This document shows, one piece after another, positions 6,432 through 12,064 of a stretch of DNA of 12,064 nucleotides. The stretch's first letter is position 1, and every line of letters starts with the position of its first letter. The stretch comes from Vulcanimicrobiota bacterium (GTDB lineage Bacteria; Vulcanimicrobiota; Vulcanimicrobiia; Vulcanimicrobiales; Vulcanimicrobiaceae), in contig PMUE01000331.1 of the NCBI GenBank assembly GCA_003167055.1, positions 1 through 12,064 of the forward strand. The letters run 5' to 3'. The notes beneath the pieces are model-generated. The model was not told the DNA's origin and ran no database searches. It saw nothing but the letters and a program-made list of their open reading frames with translations. The position numbers and the translations under genes were made by a program.

Positions 6432-7726
6432 ATTTCGAGCGCTCCATCTCCGCCTTTGCGCGGGCCAAAAATGTGATCGCGGGCGGCGTCAATTCGTCGG
6501 TGCGCGCGTTCAAAGCGGTCGGCGGTACGCCGATTTTTATGAAGAGCGGCTCGGGCGCGATGATCTCCGACATCGACGGCCACGAGTTCATCGACTACGT
6601 GCTCTCGTGGGGTCCGCTCATCCTCGGGCATGCGCATCCGGCGGTGGTCAGGTCGATTTCGGCAGCGGCGGCGCGCGGCAGTTCGTTTGGAACACCGACC
6701 GAAGCCGAGAGCGAACTTGCCGAACTGATTTGCGCGATGGTCCCGAGCGTCGAACGCGTGCGCTTCACGTCGAGCGGCACCGAAGCGACGAGGCGCGCGG
6801 TGCGGCTCGCGCGCGGCTACACGCGGCGCGATAAGATCGTGAAGTTTGCCGGGTGCTATCACGGTGCCGCCGATCCGTTCTTGATTTCTGCCGGCTCGAG
6901 CGCACTCACACTCGGTGTGCCGAATTCGCCCGGCGTTCCCAAGAGCGTTGCCGCCGACACGATCGTCATTCCGTACAACAACGCACAAGCGCTCGAAAAC
7001 GCCTTCGCCGAATACGGATCGCAGATCGCTTGCGTGATTGTCGAGCCGTGCGTCGGCAACATGGGATTGGTGCTCCCGCACGAAGGCTACCTCGCGCGCT
7101 TGCGCGAGATCTCCACGCGCTACAAAACGGTGCTGATTTTCGACGAGGTCTTGAGCGGTTTTCGCGTTGCGCGCGGCGGCATGCAAGAACGCACCGGGGT
7201 CGTGCCCGATCTCACCACGCTCGGCAAAGTCATCGGCGGTGGATTGCCGGTTGGTGCGTTTGGTGGACGCGCAGAGATCATGGGCTACCTCACGCCCGAC
7301 GGACCAGTCTTTCACGCCGGCACGCTCTCGGGCAATCCGCTCGCGATGGCGGCCGGAATTGCCACGCTCAAAATCGTGCGCGACGACGCGACGCTCTACG
7401 AACGCCTCGAAGTGCTCACCAAGCTCTTGACCGACGGCTTGCACGAAATCTTCGACAAGCACGACGTGCCGCATCAAACCGCCTACGCAGGCTCGACCTT
7501 CGGCTACTTCTTTGCCGCCGAGCCCGTCAGCGATCTGGAGAGCGCGATGAAGTCAGACGTCGGTCTCTACGCGAAGTATTTCCACGCCATGCTCGACCGC
7601 GGTATCTACCTCGCGCCCTCGCAATTCGAGGCCGGCTTCGTCTCCAGCGCCCACACCACGCGCGACATCGAACGGACGCTTGCCGCCGCCGATTCCGCGC
7701 TTTCCGAGATCCGCGCCGCGGTCTGA
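6428..7726 (+). CDS. hemL: Glutamate-1-semialdehyde 2,1-aminomutase
   Basis: The 432-residue PLP enzyme turns glutamate-1-semialdehyde into 5-aminolevulinate, the step after HemA. The start is the GTG at 6428, giving VNFERSISAFARAKNVIAGG, the standard N-terminus (second residue onward) with the substrate-contacting GGVNSSVRAF. The PLP lysine is Lys267 in TLGKVIGGGLPVGAFGG. FDEVLSGFR (238-246) and FHAGTLSGNPLAMAAG (295-310) are typical. The active-site lid is around SSALTLGVPNSPGVPKS (157-173). One small oddity is GTEATRRAVRLARG, where relatives usually have Met-Ser after GTEAT. The start overlaps the mobA stop as GTGA, and the stop shares one base with the rex start. Frame upstream of 6428 is a shadow of mobA. 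The identification is certain. Confidence 0.97.
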   Translation: MNFERSISAFARAKNVIAGGVNSSVRAFKAVGGTPIFMKSGSGAMISDIDGHEFIDYVLSWGPLILGHAHPAVVRSISAAAARGSSFGTPTEAESELAELICAMVPSVERVRFTSSGTEATRRAVRLARGYTRRDKIVKFAGCYHGAADPFLISAGSSALTLGVPNSPGVPKSVAADTIVIPYNNAQALENAFAEYGSQIACVIVEPCVGNMGLVLPHEGYLARLREISTRYKTVLIFDEVLSGFRVARGGMQERTGVVPDLTTLGKVIGGGLPVGAFGGRAEIMGYLTPDGPVFHAGTLSGNPLAMAAGIATLKIVRDDATLYERLEVLTKLLTDGLHEIFDKHDVPHQTAYAGSTFGYFFAAEPVSDLESAMKSDVGLYAKYFHAMLDRGIYLAPSQFEAGFVSSAHTTRDIERTLAAADSALSEIRAAV

Positions 7727-8367
7727 TGATCGATCCGGCGATTCCCCGTCTGTACGCCTACCACCGGGCGCTGCTCGAAGCGGCTGCGGCGGGCAAGAGC
7801 ACGATCACCTCGGGGGACCTGGCGGCCTTGCTCGGCCACACGATTTCGAGCACCCAGATCCGCAAGGACCTCTCTTCCTTGGGGCCGCTCGGACGGCGCG
7901 GCCAGGGATATGCTATCAATCCGCTAGCCGAGCAGCTGGCGTGGGTCTTAGGATTGGAGCACGAGTGGCGGATCGCGATTGCCGGCTTCGGCTATCTCGG
8001 CCACGCGCTCGCAACCTTCATTACTTCGCGCGAGTCACGATTTTGTGTCGCCGCTATCTTCGATCGATCGCCTTCGCTCATCGGTGTGGACTGGCAAGGG
8101 ATCACGGTTGCGGACATCGATTCGATGGAACATGATATTCAGCGCGCCGGCTGCAACATCGGCGTCATCGCGGTCCCGGCCCCCGCTGCCCAAGCGATCG
8201 CGCAGCGGATGGCGGCCGCCGGCATTCGTGCAATTTTGAACTTCGCCCCGACGGTTCTAGACGTGCGCGTGCCGGTACTCGTGCGCAACATCGACCTCGC
8301 GGGCGAGCTTTCGATGCTCACCCACTGGCTCACCGCCGCCGATGCCAACGCGGAAGCCGAGGCCTAA
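7726..8367 (+). CDS. rex: Redox-sensing transcriptional repressor Rex
   Basis: This is a protein of 213 residues, the standard Rex length. Residues about 1-75 are a winged helix; the recognition helix carries STQIRKDLSSLGPLGRRGQG (42-61), very close to the Rex signature. Residues about 80-205 are a Rossmann domain with the dinucleotide loop GFGYLG (87-92), AIFDRSPSLIG (110-120), NFAP (172-175) and VRNIDLAGELSMLTHWL. In characterised relatives NADH releases the protein from DNA, so target genes rise when the cell is reduced. The ATG at 7726 shares one base with the hemL stop, and hemA follows four bases after its stop. A rex-hemA operon is known in Streptomyces, where Rex also controls its own transcription. 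Autoregulation here is plausible, but no Rex-like operator was found by eye in the window. Confidence 0.95.
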   Translation: MIDPAIPRLYAYHRALLEAAAAGKSTITSGDLAALLGHTISSTQIRKDLSSLGPLGRRGQGYAINPLAEQLAWVLGLEHEWRIAIAGFGYLGHALATFITSRESRFCVAAIFDRSPSLIGVDWQGITVADIDSMEHDIQRAGCNIGVIAVPAPAAQAIAQRMAAAGIRAILNFAPTVLDVRVPVLVRNIDLAGELSMLTHWLTAADANAEAEA

Positions 8368-8371
8368 TCTC

Positions 8372-9709
8372 ATGCCGTTAGTTTGTCTGGGCCTCTCGCA
8401 TCACACCGCACCGATTGAAGTGCGCGAACGCCACGCCTTCCCGCCCTCGCGCGTCGTCGAGGCGCTGATCGCCTTGCGCGACTATTCTGCGGTGAAGGAA
8501 GCCGCGATGCTGCAGACCTGCGGCCGGCTCGAGATCTATGCCGAACTCGACGACTACGAAGTCGGCGTCGGGCAATTGCGCTCGTTCCTCGGGAACTTTG
8601 GCCACGGCGCGGTGCGCGAGCGCTACGATCTCGATTCCTACCTCTATACGTTGCTCGGGCGCCAGGCGATCGAGCACCTGTTCCGCGTCGCAACCGGTCT
8701 GGACTCGATGCTCATCGGCGAGGCCGAGATTCTCGGCCAAGTGAAAGATGCGTACATCCAGGCGCAGCAGGCGAAGGCGCTCGGCAAGAGCTTGCACCGT
8801 TTGTTTCGAGAGGCGCTCAATGCCGGGAAGCACGCGCGTTCGCAAACGCGCATCGGCGAAGAGTCGGCCTCGATCGCAACCGCAGCGATCGACGCCGCGA
8901 AGGCGCGCCTTGGGCCGCTCGACGGGAAGTCGGTCGTCGTCATCGGCGCCGGCAAGATGGGTCGCACGGCGGTGCGCCGCTTGCGCGATGAAGGTGCGCA
9001 ACGGCTCATCGTCACCAATCGCACGATCTCACGCGCGCAAGAGCTGATCGCCGAAGTCGGCTTCGGAGAGGCGATTGAAATGCCGGGGCTGGTCGACGCG
9101 CTCGCTGCCGCGGATATCGTCGTCACCTCAACCGGTGCGTCGCATTTCATCGTCACGCACGAGAACGTCGCGCAGGCAATGGCGCGCCGGCTCGATCGTC
9201 CGCTCTTCATTATCGACATTGCGGTACCGCGCGATACCGATCCAACGGTGCGCGACCTTCCCGGCGTGACGCTGGTCGACGTCGACGGTTTGAAGACGGT
9301 GATCGACGAGAAACTCGAAGTGCGGCGTGAAGCGATCCCGCAAGTCGAAGAGATCATCGAAGAGTTCATTGCGCGTTTCGGTGCATGGTACCAATCGCGG
9401 CTTGCGGTACCCGTCATTACCTCGCTCACGCAGAAAGCCGAAGCGATTCGCATGAGCGAACTCGCGCGGCTCTTGGGACGGTGTCCGGATCTGTCCGAGC
9501 GCGAGAAGATGCTGGTCACCGGCATGTCGATGACGATCGTCTCGAAGTTCTTGCACTCGGTTGTCGTGAAGATCCGCGACAAGGCGACCAGCAATCACGC
9601 CGAAGTGATCGCGCAGGCACGCCTGCTCGATGAGCTCTTTGAGCTCGATCTCGCCGACCGCATGGCCGAGCTCTTACCGCCGGCCTACATTTCCGACGCG
9701 GATGAGTAA
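8372..9709 (+). CDS. hemA: Glutamyl-tRNA reductase
   Basis: The 445-residue enzyme reduces glutamyl-tRNA to glutamate-1-semialdehyde with NADPH, the committed step of the C5 pathway. GLSHHTAPIEVRE (7-19) and Cys50, the catalytic thiol, are at their usual positions. HLFRVATGLDSMLIGEAEIL (102-121) is the conserved substrate-side segment, GAGKMG (192-197) the NADPH loop, and the C-terminal helices form the dimer spine. The motif around the thiol reads TCGRLEIY, where most relatives have TCNRTE, so the residue after the Cys is Gly in place of Asn. The rest of the enzyme looks intact. GAGG at 8359-8362 is a fair ribosome site for the ATG at 8372, and the frame upstream of 8372 belongs to the rex overlap. 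It sits between rex and cobA-hemD. Confidence 0.96.
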   Translation: MPLVCLGLSHHTAPIEVRERHAFPPSRVVEALIALRDYSAVKEAAMLQTCGRLEIYAELDDYEVGVGQLRSFLGNFGHGAVRERYDLDSYLYTLLGRQAIEHLFRVATGLDSMLIGEAEILGQVKDAYIQAQQAKALGKSLHRLFREALNAGKHARSQTRIGEESASIATAAIDAAKARLGPLDGKSVVVIGAGKMGRTAVRRLRDEGAQRLIVTNRTISRAQELIAEVGFGEAIEMPGLVDALAAADIVVTSTGASHFIVTHENVAQAMARRLDRPLFIIDIAVPRDTDPTVRDLPGVTLVDVDGLKTVIDEKLEVRREAIPQVEEIIEEFIARFGAWYQSRLAVPVITSLTQKAEAIRMSELARLLGRCPDLSEREKMLVTGMSMTIVSKFLHSVVVKIRDKATSNHAEVIAQARLLDELFELDLADRMAELLPPAYISDADE

Positions 9710-9714
9710 GCGCC

Positions 9715-11232
9715 GTGAGTAGAGGCCGCGTCGTCTTGGTTGGCGCGGGACCGGGCGATCCAGGCCTTCTCACCCTCCGCGCTGCCAATGCTCTCGCGGC
9801 TGCCGATGTCCTACTCTACGACGCGCTCGCCAGCGATCCGATCGTGGCGCTTGCGCCCGCGAGCTGCGAACGCATCTACGTCGGCAAGCGCGGCGGCGCA
9901 CACGAGATGCTTCAAAGCGAGATCGAAGCGCTGATGATCGCGCGCGCCCGCGACGGCAAGTATGTCGTGCGGCTCAAGGGCGGCGACCCCTTTGTGTTCG
10001 GTCGCGGCGGCGAAGAAGCGCAAGCGCTGCACGAAGCCGGAATCCCCTTCGAAATCGTGCCCGGTATCAGTTCGGCGATTGCGGCGCCTGCGTATGCGGG
10101 CATTCCGGTGACCCACCGCGACATCAATCCGGTGCTGACCATCGCGACCGGCCACGAGGATCCGGCCAAAGCCCTATCGACGCTCGACTGGGGCAAACTC
10201 GCCGATCCGCATCGAACGCTCGTGCTGCTGATGGCGATGGGCAATCTCGAGCAGATCTGCGTCCGATTGATCGAACACGGTCTGTCCGCACAAACGCCGG
10301 TCGCGGTCATAGCGAATGGAACGCGTCCGACGCAGCGGACCGTCACCGGAACCTTGTCGACTATTGCGCAAGACGTGCGTCGCGACGGCCTGGGTGCGCC
10401 GGCAATCGTCGTCGTCGGCCAGGTCGTCACACTGCGCGATCGGCTGCGTTGGTTCGATCGGATGCCGCTGTTCGGTAAGCGCATTTTGATCACGCGGCCC
10501 GCGCGTCAAGCAGCGGAGTTTGCGCGCGCCCTCTACGCGCGCGGCGTCGAGCCGATCCTCGCGTCGACGATCGCGATCGTACCGCCCGACGACGTGATGG
10601 CGGCACATCGCGCGATCGACGATCTCTCGAGCTATCGCTGGATCGTCTTCACCTCACGGAACGGCGTCGAAGCGTTCTTCGACCGACTCGCCGCACTCGA
10701 CAGCGATGCGCGCTATATCGGTGCAACGAAAGTCGCGGCGATCGGGACCAAGACCGCGGAACGACTGCGGGAGTTCGGCGTTCGCGCCGATCTCGTTCCG
10801 GCCGAGTTCGTGAGCGAAGAGATCGCTCGCGCACTGATCCAAGCCTCACACTCCGGCGATCGCGTGTTGGTTTACCGCGCGCAAGAGGCGCGCGAGGTGT
10901 TGCCGCAAATGCTCGAAGACGCCGGCCGTGTGCCGCACGTCGTGGCTGCCTACAAGACGGTCTTCGACGTCGATCCGGAATTCGCCGAGAAAGTCGAGCG
11001 TGCCGACGTCCTTACCTTTACGAGCGCAAGCACGGTGCGCGGGTTCGTCGAGTTGCTCGGTGGCCGAGAGGCCGCGCGCGAAGCGGCGCGGAGCAAACTC
11101 ATTGCCTGCATCGGCCCGATCACGGCCGAAGCCGCTGACGAACTCGGGTTGCACGTCGACGTCGTGGCCGACGTCTTTACCACCGATGGATTGCTCGACG
11201 CGCTCGAAGCGCACCTCGCGCTCCTAGCTTGA
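9715..11232 (+). CDS. cobA-hemD: Uroporphyrinogen III methyltransferase/uroporphyrinogen III synthase fusion
   Basis: One frame of 505 residues joins two consecutive steps. Residues 1 to about 245 are a SUMT/CobA methyltransferase: GAGPGDPGLLTLRA (10-23), KGGDPFVFGRGGEE (88-101) and PGISSAIAAPAYAGIPVTHR (116-135). It adds two SAM-derived methyl groups to give precorrin-2. Residues about 254-505 are a full HemD, which closes hydroxymethylbilane to uroporphyrinogen III with inversion of ring D. It has ILITRPARQAAEFA, VFTSRNGVEAFF (311-322), LTFTSAST (433-440) and CIGPITAEAA (465-474). Such fusions are known in several phyla. The GTG at 9715 lies five bases after the hemA stop and begins right at the first beta strand. 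The stop overlaps the next gene's TTG as TTGA. The product feeds the CysG-like domain encoded by the first gene of the operon. Confidence 0.95.
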   Translation: MSRGRVVLVGAGPGDPGLLTLRAANALAAADVLLYDALASDPIVALAPASCERIYVGKRGGAHEMLQSEIEALMIARARDGKYVVRLKGGDPFVFGRGGEEAQALHEAGIPFEIVPGISSAIAAPAYAGIPVTHRDINPVLTIATGHEDPAKALSTLDWGKLADPHRTLVLLMAMGNLEQICVRLIEHGLSAQTPVAVIANGTRPTQRTVTGTLSTIAQDVRRDGLGAPAIVVVGQVVTLRDRLRWFDRMPLFGKRILITRPARQAAEFARALYARGVEPILASTIAIVPPDDVMAAHRAIDDLSSYRWIVFTSRNGVEAFFDRLAALDSDARYIGATKVAAIGTKTAERLREFGVRADLVPAEFVSEEIARALIQASHSGDRVLVYRAQEAREVLPQMLEDAGRVPHVVAAYKTVFDVDPEFAEKVERADVLTFTSASTVRGFVELLGGREAAREAARSKLIACIGPITAEAADELGLHVDVVADVFTTDGLLDALEAHLALLA

Positions 11233-11936
11233 TTCAGATCGGCCTTTCTCGAAGCGGCGTAATTGCCGCCGCATTTGTGGGCGCGGCCGTGCTGATTGCG
11301 GGAGGCTGGCCGGGCGCCGCGGTGCTCTTTGCCTTCTTCATTCCGTCGATGCTGCTCTCGCGTCTCGGTCGCACGCGCAAACGTGCCCTCCTCGACGTCG
11401 GGAAACAGGGTGCGCGTGACGCGTGGCAAGTGCTGGCTAATGGCGGCGTGGCCGCGCTCGCGATCATCGGCTCTCTTCACTTCGGAGCGCCCATGCTGGC
11501 GGCGTTTGCCGGCGCGTTTGCCGCAGCATCGGCCGACACGTGGGCGACCGAGCTTGGCACGCTCGCGAAAGGCGCGCCGCGTTCGATCCTCACCTTTCGT
11601 CCGCTCGCGACCGGCCTGTCGGGTGGGATCACGTGGCAGGGTTCGCTCGCGCAATTGGGTGGAGCAGCGGTCGTGGCACTCACCGCGATGCTCGTGCACG
11701 TTGCACCGTTCTGGCCGGTGTTCGCCGGTGGCGTCGCCGGCTCGATCGCCGACTCGATTCTCGGGGCGACGTTGCAGACGCTGCGTCATTGCCCGCGCTG
11801 CGATCGCGACTGCGAAACGAATCCGCACGTTTGCGGCACGCCGACCATCGTGCGACGCGGCCTCGCGTGGTTCGAAAACGACGCGGTCAACTTTGTTGCA
11901 ACGATCTGCGGGGCGCTCGTCGCCACCCTCATCTAA
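11229..11936 (+). CDS. DUF92 integral membrane protein, possible prenyl/phytyl-phosphate kinase relative
   Basis: The 235-residue protein has about six hydrophobic segments. Family signatures are SADTWATELG (101-110), FRPLATGLSGG (123-133) and the C-terminal GTPTIVRRGLAWFENDAVNF (203-222). The DUF92 family includes plant and cyanobacterial VTE6, which phosphorylates phytyl phosphate to phytyl diphosphate; bacterial members are mostly uncharacterised. A loop near the C-terminus has Cys188, Cys191, Cys195, His200 and Cys202, which could bind a metal. The TTG at 11229 overlaps the cobA-hemD stop by four bases and there is no clear ribosome site, which argues for coupling. A place at the end of a tetrapyrrole operon suggests, but does not prove, a link to prenylated tetrapyrrole or quinone metabolism. 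The family is secure; the activity is inference. Confidence 0.85.
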   Translation: MIQIGLSRSGVIAAAFVGAAVLIAGGWPGAAVLFAFFIPSMLLSRLGRTRKRALLDVGKQGARDAWQVLANGGVAALAIIGSLHFGAPMLAAFAGAFAAASADTWATELGTLAKGAPRSILTFRPLATGLSGGITWQGSLAQLGGAAVVALTAMLVHVAPFWPVFAGGVAGSIADSILGATLQTLRHCPRCDRDCETNPHVCGTPTIVRRGLAWFENDAVNFVATICGALVATLI

Positions 11937-11949
11937 TTCTCAAGCCGTC

Positions 11950-11956
11950 AAAGGAG
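11950..11956 (+). promoter_or_regulatory. Shine-Dalgarno site of the DUF486 gene
   Basis: AAAGGAG lies ten bases before the ATG at 11967, in the 30-base gap after the DUF92 gene. No terminator-like hairpin was seen in the gap, so the DUF486 gene could still belong to the same transcript. Confidence 0.7.
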
Positions 11957-11966
11957 CATAGCGGAC

Positions 11967-12064
11967 ATGGCTCAACTGATTGCGCGCTTTCCAATTGCCT
12001 CGACCGTCGTACTGCTGACTTTTTCCAATCTCTTTATGACCATCGCCTGGTACGGCCATCTCAA
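11967..12064 (+). CDS. DUF486 family (small DMT-type) membrane protein, 3' end missing
   Basis: Only the first 32 codons are in the window. The start is hydrophobic, and LTFSNLFMTIAWYGHL (residues 17-32) matches the opening of DUF486 proteins, which are small inner-membrane proteins of about 110 residues distantly related to drug/metabolite transporters and of unknown substrate. The ATG has a strong AAAGGAG site. It follows the DUF92 gene by 30 bases on the same strand. The call rests on the short N-terminal signature alone, so it is good but not certain. Confidence 0.72.
   Translation, partial: MAQLIARFPIASTVVLLTFSNLFMTIAWYGHL

Noticed and set aside
6260..7477. 405-codon minus-strand open frame opposite mobA/hemL
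   Set aside because: Composition (Arg, His, Asp rich) and full overlap with the well-conserved hemL mark it as a shadow.
10950..11828. Minus-strand open frame across the cobA-hemD/DUF92 junction
   Set aside because: It spans two genes with conserved motifs on the plus strand and shows no domain of its own.

Overview
The window is a dense, GC-rich bacterial region dominated by one long plus-strand tetrapyrrole (siroheme/heme precursor) operon of about 9 kb, from 2994 to at least 11936. No tRNA, rRNA, CRISPR array or insertion sequence was seen, and no gap between genes exceeds about 50 bases. The high GC content, frequent GTG/TTG starts and ATGA/GTGA overlaps do not fix the taxon. The rex-hemA linkage is known from high-GC Gram-positives (Streptomyces), while the ArnT-like glycosyltransferase fits a cell with an outer membrane. 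A little-studied lineage such as Eremiobacterota/Vulcanimicrobiota is a reasonable but unproven guess.

Left flank (1-2984): the 3' part of a berberine-bridge-type FAD oxidoreductase gene enters from outside the window. One base after its stop comes a small secreted protein of unknown function with its own strong ribosome binding site. A minus-strand GT83/ArnT-like membrane glycosyltransferase follows in convergent orientation with no spacer. Its start faces the tetrapyrrole operon across a very short divergent region that carries overlapping inverted repeats.

Operon (2994-11936): the order is a three-part fusion (CysG N-terminal precorrin-2 dehydrogenase + HemC + a reduced HemD), hemB, a MobA-like nucleotidyltransferase, hemL, rex, hemA, a CobA-HemD fusion, and a DUF92 membrane protein. 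Genes overlap by 1-20 bases or are separated by 4-5 bases, so the set is probably cotranscribed and translationally coupled. Together HemA, HemL, HemB, HemC, HemD, CobA and the CysG-like dehydrogenase cover every step from glutamyl-tRNA to sirohydrochlorin. Rex supplies an NADH/NAD+ sensor in the same transcript. HemE and the later heme steps are not in this window.

The most unusual feature is the C-terminal tail of the first fusion. Compared with the complete HemD half of the CobA-HemD protein in the same window, it keeps the beginning and the end of HemD but lacks about 145 residues in between. That pattern corresponds to HemD domain 1 with its inserted domain 2 removed. Right flank: a DUF486 (small DMT-family) membrane protein with a strong ribosome binding site starts at 11967 and runs off the end.
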